Source of the DNA: Athripsodes cinereus
Lineage: Eukaryota > Arthropoda > Insecta > Trichoptera > Leptoceridae
Reading direction: 5' to 3'
Length of the DNA: 64,000 nt
Assembly: GCA_947579605.1 (NCBI GenBank)
Contig: OX388318.1
Span: 3,906,001-3,970,000, forward strand
This document shows positions 10,101 to 20,243 of the stretch, piece by piece (within the stretch, counting starts at the first letter, position 1; each line of letters begins with the position of its first letter). The notes beneath the pieces are model-generated. The model had not been told where the DNA came from, did no database searches, and saw nothing but the letters and a program-made list of their open reading frames with translations. The position numbers and the translations under genes are program-made.

Positions 10101-12209
10101 ATTGCTTCACTTTGGATGATCATCCAGAGTGTCAGGGTCAAACCTGTTCATCCAAAGTGAACACGTCTGTTCACATTTGTTCATCCTATGCTTTCACTGC
10201 CATGTCTACTTTCTCACTCATATTGTATGTAGTTTGACGTATTTTCATATAAAAATAATTAAACAAATTCAAAAATGAAAAATAACACTTAAAATAAATT
10301 AATATAGCTCTCGACTACATAATAATTTTGTACATGAATCTGACAATCAATACAAATTCATAGAGAATAAAACAAATAATAAGATGAAACTTGTTTATGG
10401 TCGTTTCAGTGAAAGGACCTTTCATCAAAATTATGACGAGTGGTAATCTCTTTCCTCCGTCATCGCTAGTGATCACTAGCGATGAAACGCCCGTTCACAC
10501 CTGTTCATCTTGGAGGATCATCCGGAGTGATCACTGAAAGTGAACGTATGTGAACGACCCTTTACACGCACTTCAGGACTTACACGCACTTACAAATGTT
10601 GGATCCGGTGGCTGCGGAATTTGGAGGTCAAGAGTGACCATAAGAAGAATGAATGAATATAAATTTATAATACAAATTTGTCTTTGTTAGGGGTAAACTC
10701 CTGACTATCACTGTTAAATAATAAGTAAGTTGACAGCCATCCTATCTGACTGCAAAACGGAGAGTGATTTAATATAAAAGTAACAAATAAATTACACTTA
10801 CGGTCCCACTACACTTTGGTCCATCAAATCTATTTTATTTTGAACTATTACTGTAGGTATATCTCCACATTCATTTTCTACCTGAAATACAAATAAATAA
10901 TAAATAGTATATTAACTTATATTTAATACTTATATTACCTATGCCTACTTACTCCACCTTCGCGACACAACCATATTGCTTGCTGTAACGATGTTTGGGT
11001 GTATCTGGGTTTAGTTCAAATTCAGATTATTTTTTTAAAGGAGTATATGCTTCTACAAATAATAAGCAAAAAATCTAGTTTTTGACCAATAGAACTGCAT
11101 GATCAACATAAACATGCCTCGATACAGGGCAACCTAGTGAGGCTGCTGCAACATAATTTTATCAACATTGCTTATATATTGTCCCTGTTTTGTATGTATG
11201 TATATTTCTTGAAGTAAGTAAATAAAAAGATAAAATAAATTATGAAAAATATATACAATCCTTACATTATTTACTAAATGAACATAAATAATAAGAATAT
11301 TTTAGACATTTACTTTATGTTTCCATGAATGTGCAGCCTGGAAGGACTCCCTGTCTGTAGTTGAGAAGGCCAACACACAGGCCTGTGCACCTCTGTAGTA
11401 CGCCTTGGTGATGGCATCAAACTCTTCCTGTCCTGCCGTGTCCCATAACATTAATCTAACTTCCTCTCCGTCTAATCTAAAAACAGAAACAAAACATTAA
11501 AGTATATACTTTTTTATTTCATGATAAGTCATCACAATATGGGAGGAGCTTTTTGAAATATAGAAAAAGTTCTTTACAATATGGGAGGAGCTTTGTTTAA
11601 CATAGAAGGAGTTCTTTACAATATGGGAGGAGTTAAGTATAACATGGAAGTAGTGCATTACAACATAGGAGGAACTTCATAAACATAGAAGGAGTTCATT
11701 ACAACACAGAAGGAGTTTAGTATAATAAACTTAATTTGGAAGAAACTTTGTATAAACTAGGAGGAGTTTAGGACAACGTGGGAAGAACTTCATGTAACAT
11801 GGAAGGTGTTTGGTGCAATGTAGGAGGAGTTTAATGTAATGAGGTAAGAGTTTCGTATAATATAAAAAAGTTAAGCATAGTACAATAGGAACTTAGTAAA
11901 TGTGAAAAGAGCTTCCAAAATTCCAAGACATCGCTCTTCCAACAGAGCTTCCCACACCCTTGAAATGGATATACTCCATTAAACGGCGCCGAAAAAATCA
12001 TTCTACGTCACCATCAATATAAAATAAACTAAGTTGGGAGAGGTAAATTACCTAATTTAAGATGAACCAAGTAAAAAAATAACTTACTCTATTTGTCTTT
12101 CTAAAAAATCTACTCCAATTGTCTTCTTATATTCCCTGGTGAAAGTGCCTTTGCAGTATCTCTGGATCATGCTAGATTTACCAACACCTCCATTACCGAC
12201 TATCACCAC
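7132..12209 (-). CDS. Rab23: Rab23-like small GTPase (first exon not located)
   Basis: Five minus-strand exons splice in frame: 12209-12088, 11476-11314, 10881-10802, 9432-9257 and 7250-7132, all with GT-AG introns, giving 219 residues. Every GTPase motif is visible: P-loop GNGGVGKSS, switch I TIGVDFLERQ, WDTAGQEEFDAITKAYYRGA, NKID and ASVKED. The run MIQRYCKGTFTREYKKTIGV and the LRPGK tail region are specific to Rab23. The last residues are CRIL, a CaaX-type prenylation site that would anchor it to membranes. Known Rab23 proteins are about 230-240 residues, so only about 10 N-terminal codons are missing. The first exon here opens on VVIVGNGG in phase 0 after TTTTTCCAG. No convincing start exon was found to 13 kb. 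In vertebrates Rab23 dampens Hedgehog signalling; in flies it acts in planar cell polarity. Confidence 0.93.
7331..7646. mobile_element. hAT-type MITE with perfect 8-bp duplication (Rab23 intron)
   Basis: The ends begin CAGTGATATGTTA and remain inverted for about 30 bp (CTAGATTYGCAATRTC). The exact duplication CAATAAGG flanks the element at 7323-7330 and 7647-7654. It is 316 bp, has no ORF, and lies in the last Rab23 intron. Confidence 0.88.
7703..7821. repeat. two-copy tandem duplication, 76-bp period
   Basis: A G-rich block (ACCATTCCCTGAGGGAGG, then GGGGGGATATAAAGTTC) at 7703-7744 recurs with few changes at 7779-7821. It lies in the last Rab23 intron. Confidence 0.75.
8220..8585. mobile_element. 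hAT-type MITE (AGTGATGTAACG ends), copy 2, inverted
   Basis: This is the same family as 6001-6384 in the opposite direction: ends AGTGATGTAAC and GTTACATCACT, with shared internal AAAGTACCGGAAACTTACCC and the GGCGACGGGGG cassette. The 8-bp direct repeat AATATATA flanks it (8212-8219, 8586-8593). It lies in a Rab23 intron. Confidence 0.8.
8777..8975. mobile_element. palindromic MITE, CAGGGYTACT ends
   Basis: The ends CAGGGCTACTATTGACA and TGTCAAGAGTAACCCTG are inverted. The arms carry matching ATACGACGC and TTTTTGGCCA blocks around a GATCG-rich centre, making nearly the whole 199 bp self-complementary. A left-deleted relative is at 41276-41415. It lies in the last Rab23 intron. Confidence 0.75.
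9895..10088 (+). pseudogene. non-LTR retrotransposon ORF2 C-terminus, fragment
   Basis: The plus strand stays open over about 64 codons and reads LPRKIWCTINRIRC, then SNLYQWGWIDSLACICG, QTIDHL and ECL. This is the C-C-H-C finger that ends ORF2 of jockey/RTE-like elements. It is antisense inside a Rab23 intron and is cut on the right by the MITE starting at 10089, which dates the MITE as the later insertion. The 104-residue minus-strand ORF across it is a shadow. Confidence 0.75.
10089..10561. mobile_element. PIF/Harbinger-type MITE with TTA duplication, copy 1
   Basis: The ends are AGTAGCATTCACAT and, in reverse complement, AGGGTCGTTCACAT. TTA flanks both sides (10086-10088, 10562-10564). 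Subterminal CACTTTGGATGATCATCCAG and its complement extend the inverted structure. The sibling copy at 36670 has the same ends and TTA flanks. It lies in a Rab23 intron. Confidence 0.8.
11115..11180 (+). mobile_element. retroelement 3'-end fragment (GCCTCGATACAGGGC family)
   Basis: GCCTCGATACAGGGCAACC followed by TAGTGAGGCTGCTGCAAC recurs at 17395 in the same orientation and at 57137-57168 in the opposite one. It probably belongs to the 3' untranslated region of a non-LTR element. It lies in a Rab23 intron. Confidence 0.6.
11535..11910. repeat. degenerate tandem repeat, about 21-bp unit, in a Rab23 intron
   Basis: About 15-17 diverged units resemble ACAACATRGGAGGAGTTTNRT, with odd and even units alternating (ATGGGAGGAG against ATAGAAGGAG), suggesting a 42-bp higher-order unit. 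It fills most of the intron between the P-loop exon and the WDTAGQ exon. Confidence 0.8.
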
Positions 12210-12242
12210 CTGGAAAAATAAATAAATAAATAATTCTCGAAT

Positions 12243-12409
12243 GTAGCTAGGGGGGGGGGGCAGGGGGGGACATATGTCCCCGGGCGCCACATTAGCCGTT
12301 AAATTTTTGAAATTTTACGTAAACCGTAAAATTTCAAAAATTTCTTGGGGACTTCGAGAAGGGGCGCAGACTTCGTCCCCGGGCGCAGATGACCCTAGCT
12401 ACGCCACTG
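12243..12409. mobile_element. hAT-type element remnant (CAGTGGCGTAGC family)
   Basis: The right end GACCCTAGCTACGCCACTG and the G-run plus GGGACATATGTCCCCGGGCG match the intact relative at 54198-54624. The left end is decayed (GTAGCTAGG only) and most of the middle is gone. It lies just upstream of the P-loop exon of Rab23, probably in its first intron. Confidence 0.75.
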
Positions 12410-13916
12410 GCTAGGCGTTATTTAAAAAGGAGTGTATGGTGCTCAAACCTCTCTCTACCTATCCTGCAATGAATGCAAGTCGGCATATACTATTACAAAA
12501 CATAATTAAAGGTGCGAATCATTTAATATAGGTACATATAACTACTCTGGACTCTGATAAATGTGTGTCTGTTGTTGTGAATAACTAGCAGCATGCATCA
12601 CTGCGTGTAAATGAATAGACAGAAATATTTAAAGGTCGAACGTCAATTTGATTTAAATTCAACACACGGAAATCGAACCCATTTATTTTTATATCTACAC
12701 GCAAGTTAATCGCAACAAAATTTTCAATTTCCTTGTAGTTTTAATACCTACCTAATACACAATTATTTACCTACGCGGTCAGCTGCAGTGGTAGTTAATT
12801 AGTGAAATTATCCTCACACCAACCCTTTCCTATACTTCTCTGTTTACTAGCAGATGTCAATATTAATTGTTTATGTAAGCAGATAGGCAATAATACCAAT
12901 AATAAACAAATGTAAGAATAAAATACCAAAAAAGAACACTGTTCGCCAAACTCCATGACAGACGCAGTGACGGCAAACCAACTATGTTGGCTAGCCGAAT
13001 GGAATGGTAATCAAAGGCAAATCATTCCATAATCGTACATAATGTCGGAAGAAGGAAAAGTGGAAAAAAGATGTTTTTTTTTATTTTATTTTATTTAAAA
13101 GCACATTCACGGCTTTCGCCTTTTACATGTTAACAGCACAAAATAAATATAACAACAACAAGCAAACTCAAAGTAATAAAAAATAATAATCAAAATAACA
13201 AGTAAAAATAATAATTAAAATAACAAAAAATAATATTGAGATGTCAAATCGTAAAAGTAATAATTTAATTTATATGTAACGTCAAAATATGCACAAACAC
13301 ACACAAATACAATATCAATGACTTTAAATAACAAGTAATAAAAATAAAATTTGAATTAAAAAAATCATTAAGATCAGGAATAAAATTTAAAAAAAAATCA
13401 AATAATTTTGAAATAAAAAATTTCAGACGACAAGTAACAGAAAATATATCTTGAGTTAAAAAAAACATAAAAAACATAAAAGATTTAAAAGCATATTATG
13501 GTCGACGTACTAAATTCTCCAGATTGAAGAGGTAAACAGTGAGATTCCAGAAGTGCGAAAGGAGTCTTTGGAGTGAGTAGTTAGGAGTGAAGGGATTATA
13601 GAGAAATAAAAAAATGGACAATGACTAATAATAGGTATGCACGCATTATGACACTTTTAATCATTCGATAAGCCATTCCAAAAAATCGGACATGCGGCCG
13701 ATCAAATTTTGCATCCAGTTATAAACTGACGTTGGTTGTAAGACAAAACATTGCTGATGCTTGAAGGACATCGATGTTGGAACACAAAAATTCAGAAAAA
13801 AACGTATCGCGCTGCAGTCTACTGTGTCTATTGTTTTTAAACATTTTTGTCGATATCTTGAATGATATGTCATTGCCATTGGTTAAGAAGTATTTTTTTG
13901 TATCAATGGGCCTAGT
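12410..13916. other. intergenic or Rab23 first intron; A-rich block
   Basis: This should hold the Rab23 start exon unless that lies further right, but I found no in-frame ATG exon with a donor. About 13070-13500 is very A/T-rich; GGCTTTCGCCTTTTA after TTTTATTTTATTTT near 13080 resembles the poly(A) end of a minus-strand retroelement. The short ORFs at 13265-13920 are not convincing. Confidence 0.4.
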
Positions 13917-14100
13917 CAAAACACATTTATGTAAGCGTTACGTTTTCGTTTCGTTTTCGTTCAAACGCGGACGACGTTGCGAGAACGCGTCAATTTTCGT
14001 AGCTAAAATACACAAGTAGCTCCGAAAATTGACGCGTTCTCGCAACCTCGTCTTGTTTGAACGAAAACGAAACGAAAACGTTACGCTTAAATGTGTTTTG
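13917..14100. mobile_element. foldback MITE, first of a tandem pair
   Basis: The ends CAAAACACATTTATG and CTTAAATGTGTTTTG are inverted. The arms contain GTTACGTTTTCGTTTCG and TTGCGAGAACGCGTCAATTT with complements, leaving a loop of only about 20 bp. Confidence 0.85.
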
Positions 14101-14101
14101 T

Positions 14102-14282
14102 CAATAACACATTTTCACGTTACATTTTCGTTCCGTTAACGTTCGAGTACAGACGAAGTTGCAAGCAAGTGTCGATTTCGTTGCTAAGATACACAATAGT
14201 TACGAAAATTAACACTTTGGCGCAACATCGTCTGCATTTGAACGCTAACGGAACGAAAACGTAACGTTAAAATGTGTTATTG
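14102..14282. mobile_element. foldback MITE, second of a tandem pair
   Basis: The ends CAATAACACATTTTCACG and GTTAAAATGTGTTATTG are inverted, with arms around CGTTACATTTTCGTTCCG. It is a diverged relative of the previous element and abuts it with a single base between. No ORF. Confidence 0.85.
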
Positions 14283-15080
14283 ACTCAGGCCAGATCCTGA
14301 GTGTGTTTAAAAAATGCGATTGAAATGAATAAGTCTCTATTTAAATACTTAATGCCAGGGATAGATGAAAAGATCGAAATTTTTAAAACTTGGGAACACC
14401 ACTGCCTATCATCACAACGTGACATCTGATTCTGCAATATACAATACTGTATTGACAACCTCGACTCACAATAAGTGTACACCTTTACCTCATACCAAAT
14501 GACCTAGTAACCGACAAGAATTTGAGTGCGCTCAATAGAGAACAAAAAGCATGTACCTCCATATCATGTTCATATTTTCATACAAGTGGGTACGTAGCTA
14601 TTATATATATATTGCACTTAATGGAGGTAGGTACCTATATTGAAAGTTTTTATTTTTCATTAATATGCAAGAGTATAACCAAACGCAGTCGAAAGTCGAA
14701 CCCGGTTAATATGTAGGTACGAGAGAGACTAATGTTTCTGACAAGATATGTTTTGAAAATATGCATTTATTATAACTTAACCAAAAGATAACTAGAATCA
14801 CATCGTCTTGGTAATCGCTTTTTATACAGTGCATTGCTTTAATGGCAATAATGGACATAAAGGATATTATATAGAAATGTCTCGGAAAATAGTACGATAT
14901 CGCTTCGAAATTCGAATATCTAATTTTCAATCTGTGTTTTCGAAAGAATAAAGTAAAATACGAGGTGACAATATAGATAATTCATTTATTTTTGAAAAGC
15001 TGAAAAATTAAAACACTGAAAGTTCGTCATAATTAATTATTTAGAATGATAAATAAATTTTTAAACACTGTTTCTTCTTT
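14283..15080. other. intergenic, nothing identified
   Basis: AT-rich sequence. The ORFs at 14285-14930 are short, overlapping on both strands, and show no domain. Confidence 0.5.
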
Positions 15081-15091
15081 AGGGATCCTTA

Positions 15092-15347
15092 GAAGGAATT
15101 AACATAATATACATAGACAATTCACACAGATCGAGCTAGCCCCAAATTAAGATGAATCTTGTATTATGGGTACTAACGCGACGATACACACATACAATGC
15201 ACTACACATATATACATACATGTAACACCCAGACCAAGGACAATTTGAAAAAGGTCATTCTTCACTTTGCCCTGGCCGGGAATCGAACCCGGGACCTCGT
15301 GACTCAAAGGCAAGAGCGTTACCTCCACGCCACACCGGCCGACAATA
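15092..15347 (-). mobile_element. complete tRNA-derived SINE with 11-bp target duplication
   Basis: Read on the minus strand it starts at a tRNA-like head (A-box region TGGCGTGGAGG, B box GGTTCGATTCC) ending CCCGGCCAGGGC. A body containing CGTCGCGTTAGTACCCATAA and GAATTGTCTATGTATATTAT follows. The exact duplication AGGGATCCTTA flanks it at 15081-15091 and 15348-15358. A lysine/glutamine-type tRNA ancestor is possible, but I do not assign it. The exact duplication suggests a fairly recent insertion. Confidence 0.9.
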
Positions 15348-15358
15348 AGGGATCCTTA

Positions 15359-16979
15359 TAATCAGCTATATAGGATGTGCGATACTTATGCAAAAGTACG
15401 AGGGAGACAATTAGAATTTTATTGTTATGGATTGAAACAGCAAGCTATTGTATTGTTAATTAATTAATTAATTTCGGAACATACTCTCTCAGAAAATTAG
15501 TACCTACTGATTTTCTAATCTATGATTTAAGTCAATGAGTAGTATTACAAGTATTATGAGTAGACTTTATTTAAACAAAAATAATTCTGAATAAAATATA
15601 TAAGTAGTTGGTAGCAGACAAAAAATAACCAACATAATTCCTGTAAATTTTTAATATGTTTAACTAGTTACAATTATTGTTTCATTGTAATATTTATAAG
15701 TAGTCGAGCTACACCTGAACTCAGAGACCTACTCCAACCTTCAATAGCTCGTGTGCCAAATAATTACTTGTAAACCTAAACTGCAGAGTACCTACGTGAA
15801 ATTAATAATTAATGTTATTATTCATCGGTGGCGGAAGAAGACTGTTCCATGCTTACATGGTCATTTCCGATGGCCGTACAGCTGTCGAAGTCTTGCACTT
15901 TGTGTGATATACGAGTAGATCCTCAAAATACAAAGTTTTATCTAAACATACTAGGAGAAAAGGATAGAACTCCATCAGCTGAACAAACTTTATGGAAATG
16001 GGAAATCCAAGAGGCATATTTAAAATAAAATTTACTGTAGCGAAAATTAAAAGGAGCACAGTCCTAGGTTTAAATTACCGTGCACTTATTCAACCAACTA
16101 CTGTTCATATAATACTACGAGTGAAAGGAAAAACTGGATGAGTCGACTCATGCCCAAATAGATTTTTATGTATTATGTAATTTCTAAATATTTGTCATAT
16201 TTACGTGTCTTGGAGTCGATATTTGCACTTTCACACTATTTCAATTTTAAACAACGCTCCTATTATACAGTAGATACTTACTATACCGCCGCGGCGCGGC
16301 GCCCGGATTTAGTTTTGGCTCTCCTGCAAAGTAGTTTTTTTTAGAATTATCCCCCTTTTCCTTGCGCACACAGATTAATTCTGAATTATATCAAATTTTA
16401 AGAATGGACATAGCCAGGAGTGGGGAGGAGCAAACTGGAGCAGCTGCCTAATAGTAAGAAAATAGAAAAAAGTACTGAGTATGGGAAAATTACAGAAAAA
16501 TGACATCGAAGTGGTCACACTAAATTGGGAGTTCTAATATTTTTGATTAAAACAGAAACGAGAAGATGATAAAACATAATTATATCAAATTGAAAATACA
16601 CCAACATGCAATGGTAAGAACGGAGTTAAATATTCCTATTCTAATAACATGACATGTATATAGATGTGGAGTATATTCATTTGCTTGTTCAATGTTTGAT
16701 TTATATTGTGTTTGCTCTTTGATTGACTAATAAATACATGGATCGAATTGTTTGTTTGTTCAATTTTCGTTACTGTACCTATTCTGAAGTCTGCTGTTTA
16801 GTTTCCTCTATGTTATTCATATAGTTTTTATTTATTTTATTTTTATTTACTGACAAAATATACATATACCTACTCGTTCATTTTTTAATTTTGACTAAGT
16901 GCATGATTTGTTTTATTTTTGTATTTTACTTTGCTATTTTGATTGTTTATGTTATTTGCAGTAGGTATATTTTGTTTAT
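15359..16979. other. intergenic, nothing identified
   Basis: AT-rich. A short GC-rich island (GCCGCGGCGCGGCGCCCGG near 16287) breaks the composition. Overlapping ORFs at 15828-16059 on both strands carry no motif I recognise. Confidence 0.45.
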
Positions 16980-17340
16980 GTTATGCATACAGATTTTATT
17001 TATTTTATTTTATTACTGACAATTTTCTTTTGACTACTTTATTTATTTATTGATTTATTTACTTATTTCGTATTTATTTTTACCTATTATTTATTCATTT
17101 ATTCACTTATTCATTAATTCATTTGTTCTTTTACTACTTTATTTATTTATTTATATATTTGTATATATTTATTTATTAACCTATTATTTATTCATTCATT
17201 CATTCGTTGTTATATTCATTTGTACATTTGTTCTTTTATTCATTCATCCATTTATTCGTTTGTTATTAATTTATTAATTTGCTGATGTGATTATTTTTTT
17301 ATTTTTTTGTAAGATGTATTAATCCTTGTTGATTGTATGG
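16980..17340. repeat. low-complexity TTTA/TTCA region
   Basis: Dense irregular TTTA, ATTC and TATT tetranucleotides, including the 75-residue plus ORF 17050-17277 made almost wholly of I, L, F, Y and S, which is a compositional artefact. Confidence 0.8.
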
Positions 17341-17393
17341 TTTTTTTTTTGGATACCTATTTTTTTAAATATTTTTACGCAGCACGCCTCGAT

Positions 17394-17500
17394 ACAGGGC
17401 AACCTAGTGAGGCTGCTGCAACTTAATTAAAGCCAATTGGTGATATATTGTCTCAACGTTTGTACATTGATATTGATTGAATAAAGTATTTATTATTTAT
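17394..17500 (+). mobile_element. retroelement 3' end (GCCTCGATACAGGGC family)
   Basis: The same block as 11115 followed by a region ending GATTGAATAAAGTATTTATT, i.e. a polyadenylation-like signal and A/T tail. No coding part remains. Confidence 0.65.
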
Positions 17501-17507
17501 TTATATT

Positions 17508-17914
17508 TGATAATTCACATAGTCCCAAATTTAGATATGATCGAAATCTTGTAGGTACATATTATGGGCTAATTATCGCGACGATACATATTACCTACAC
17601 AATGCTATAAACACATATAATTTACATAAATAACCATCGCTGTGCTGAGACAATAAGCAGAGTTAAATACATATGTAACTGATTCAGTTTGCCTTGGTAC
17701 GGGGTCATGCTCAGTTAGGTTGATCTTATGACATGCTATGTTCTCAAATTACTTCTAAAATTTAATATATTTATAGATAAATACATGCAACACCCAATTC
17801 ATCAGGACAATTTGAAAAAGGCTCATCATTCTTCATTTTGCCCCGACCGAGAATCAAACCCGTGACCTCGTGACTCGAAAACAAGAGCGCTATCTCCAAG
17901 CCACACCCGCCGTC
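17508..17914 (-). mobile_element. SINE copy interrupted by an insertion
   Basis: The left part (AATTCACATAGTCCCAAAT, then TTATCGCGACGATACAT) and right part (CAACACCCAATTC to a decayed tRNA-like head with GAGAATCAAACCC) match the complete SINE at 15092. About 155 bp near 17626-17782 has no counterpart there and appears inserted. Older than the 15092 copy judging from divergence. Confidence 0.7.
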
Positions 17915-18244
17915 GGCATAGATAATAAATGTAACTCATTAAATAACAGCGTACCTACTATGTTTAGATATAATATATGTGATTAAAACTAAGCATTACT
18001 CTAGAAATAGATATTGCATAATACAAAACTGTATAAAAAGTAATTAGTGGATAAAGTTGTCTATTACATAAATACTTGGGTATATAATATACGTAATATG
18101 TAGATATGTATGTGTTATTATTGTTTGATATTTCTCACGCCCAGTGGGTCATCGTCAGGTTCATGTGATTGCGATTGTTTACCGTGCCTAATGAGAGAGT
18201 CAGTTTGAATCGAGGTCTCCTTTATTATCTTTCTATCTATTCCC
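17915..18244. other. intergenic, nothing identified
   Basis: AT-rich sequence with no exon or repeat that I can name. Confidence 0.5.
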
Positions 18245-18870
18245 TCACGCCGTATCCCAAATGGGGTAGGCGGAGAGAACGGAACGCCAATTAGATCTGT
18301 CCTTACATACTTCTTTCGCTTCCTCCACAGTCATACAATTTCTCATGCACGCACGTCGGTTTCTTTTACTCAAAACACGGCCGTCCTTGAGAATTTGATC
18401 TACATGTTCAAGCCATGTAGTTCTCGGACGCCCGCGCTTCCTCACACCCCTCCTTTCAGACAAGTATATCCTCTTTGTCATTCTTTCCTCTTCCATTCGT
18501 TCCACATGACCAAACCATCTCAATTTATTTACACGCATTCTATCCACAACACTCCTCTTGCATCCACTCATTCTTCTAATATCCTCATTCCTCACTCTAT
18601 CTCGCAACTTTTTACCAACCATCCTCCTCAGCGATCTCATCTCCACAGCATTTATTCCACTTTCGTCCTTCTTCAACCATGTCCACGTTTCGCTTGCATA
18701 CATAAGTGTCGGTACCAGGATGGTATTGTGCACTAGCAATTTTGCCATGTTCGACACATTGTCATTGCTGACAATGGGTCGAAGAGAACCGTTAATCCTA
18801 GCACCGGCTACTTTTCTTCTTTCGATATCCTTGTCACATCTTCCATCCCTCTGGGGTACCCAGCAGACTA
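18245..18870 (-). pseudogene. non-LTR retrotransposon reverse transcriptase C-terminal fragment (copy 1)
   Basis: A minus-strand frame of about 205 codons reads through DIERRKVAGARINGSL, LVPTLMYASETWTWLKK, AVEMRSLRRMVGKKLRDRVR, LRWFGHVERMEEERM, RGRPRTTW and EVCKDRSNWRSVLSAYP. This is the conserved post-catalytic end of a family abundant in arthropod genomes. The catalytic YADD region is absent, so it is 5'-truncated and dead. The first residues of the longest ORF (to 18940) are unrelated. Other copies are at 25451, 38916 and 51774. The plus-strand ORFs 18395-18884 are shadows. Confidence 0.85.
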
Positions 18871-19395
18871 AATGCATAATATAATAAACAATAAATAAAC
18901 CTACAGTTCGGCCTCTCCATTCCATAAGAAGATAGGTCATTCAAGATGGATGAGATACGTAGTTGCTGAATTATTTTTTTAAAGATGAATCTGGATTTGG
19001 AATAATTCCAAATACACTTTCACATTAAGCAATGCGCTTCTGTCTTGAAAGCGGAGTAAGTCGGCAGCGAGTGAAGTCCGAGACTCTTCCATCAAGCTAC
19101 CAACCGCCTAAATTGAAGATGTTAAGTGTCTTGTAATTACTCCATGTATTTAGTGCCTACTATATTCTTTGTATATTATGATTGCTATAGGTACTCATTT
19201 GCCCTGCGACATCGCTTTAGTTAGTACGGGTTAGGAACAATGAGACTCCTTCATTCAGTAGGGTTACTTGACACATTATAAATACAATCTTACTTTCTTG
19301 ATCCTAACTCTACTATAGTCAAAAATACGCGCATGCAAATGTTGAAAATAGTCATTTTCAACATTTGCATGAGTATTATGTGATAAATCTCCGTG
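18871..19395. other. intergenic, short inverted repeat near 19345
   Basis: CATGCAAATGTTGAAAAT and its complement ATTTTCAACATTTGCATG form a small hairpin at about 19333-19371. Nothing else was recognised. Confidence 0.5.
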
Positions 19396-20243
19396 TTTCC
19401 AAGTTCACATTAATAGCCTGAATAGGGTTGAACGAAAATTTCTGCAACATATAAATTTTAGACTGGGAATACCCAGAGAACATTTGAACTACAATTTTCT
19501 TTTAAATTCTTTGAATTTATTGCAGATATCAGAGAGAAGAAAATTAACCGATTTAATGACTCTGTTCAAGTTAATACATGGTTTTATTTACTGCCCAGAT
19601 CTATTGCATAAGATAAATTTTCATCCACCATTGAGAGTTACTCGACAATCCTTACCATTTTATGTTGATGACTCGACCACTACGTATGGTCAGAATTCAT
19701 CTCTAAAAAGAATTCAGCGTTTGGGAAATGAATTTGCTGAAGGGGTTGACATATTTCACTCATCATTAGTCCAATATAAGTCACATGTGACAGAAGCCAT
19801 GTTGAGAATCCAGAGGATGTGAATTTGCAAGTGTGAATTGCTGTAGTGTTCGGTGATATGGATTGTTCTGTGATGTCGTTTTTATTGTTAGCTATGATTG
19901 ATCCATCTTCTTGTATCCAGTCTGTCTTGTTATTTTTATTGGTAACTATAATTGATGATAGTTTACACGTGTTTTAAATTTTGAATTTCATGTCTGACAT
20001 TGGATTTGTTTGTGTTGTGGTTTTAAATTAAAAAAAAATATATTCTGTAATTTTATTTTTAAATTTTAATATCTTTTATATAATTTCTATTACATTGTCT
20101 TCTATATGTTTTTATATCATTGAGATTTGAATGTGTTTTTGTGTTGTGTTTTCAATTTTATTGTTGTGGAAATTGTCTATATATATGTATCATGTAATAA
20201 GGGCTTTTTGCCGTAGAATGAATAAATAAATAAATAAATAATA
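19396..20243 (+). pseudogene. non-LTR retrotransposon ORF2 C-terminus plus 3' UTR
   Basis: Plus-strand frame to the stop near 19822 reads NRVERKFLQHINFRLGIP, RRKLTDLMTLFKLIHGF, PDLLHKINFHPPLRVTRQ, NSSLKRIQRLGNEFAEGVDIF. This matches the terminal part of jockey/CR1-like ORF2 proteins (the R-x-x-D-L and F-K-L-I-x-G signature). A roughly 400-bp 3' region follows, ending TAAGGGCTTTTTGCCGTAG and an AATA-repeat tail at 20220-20243. The reverse transcriptase core is missing, so it is a 5'-truncated copy. Confidence 0.8.

Noticed and set aside
15270..15343. tRNA gene on the minus strand
   Set aside because: A and B boxes are present, but the sequence is the head of a SINE with body, tail and target duplication, and no proper acceptor stem forms.
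15828..16059. Overlapping 66- and 68-residue ORFs on opposite strands
   Set aside because: No domain, no splice signals, and mutual overlap means at most one could be real.
17050..17277. 75-residue plus-strand ORF
   Set aside because: Translation of tetranucleotide low-complexity DNA.
18395..18884. Two plus-strand ORFs of 113 and 108 residues
   Set aside because: They are antisense to the well-supported reverse transcriptase fragment on the minus strand; the same shadow appears over the copy at 51924.
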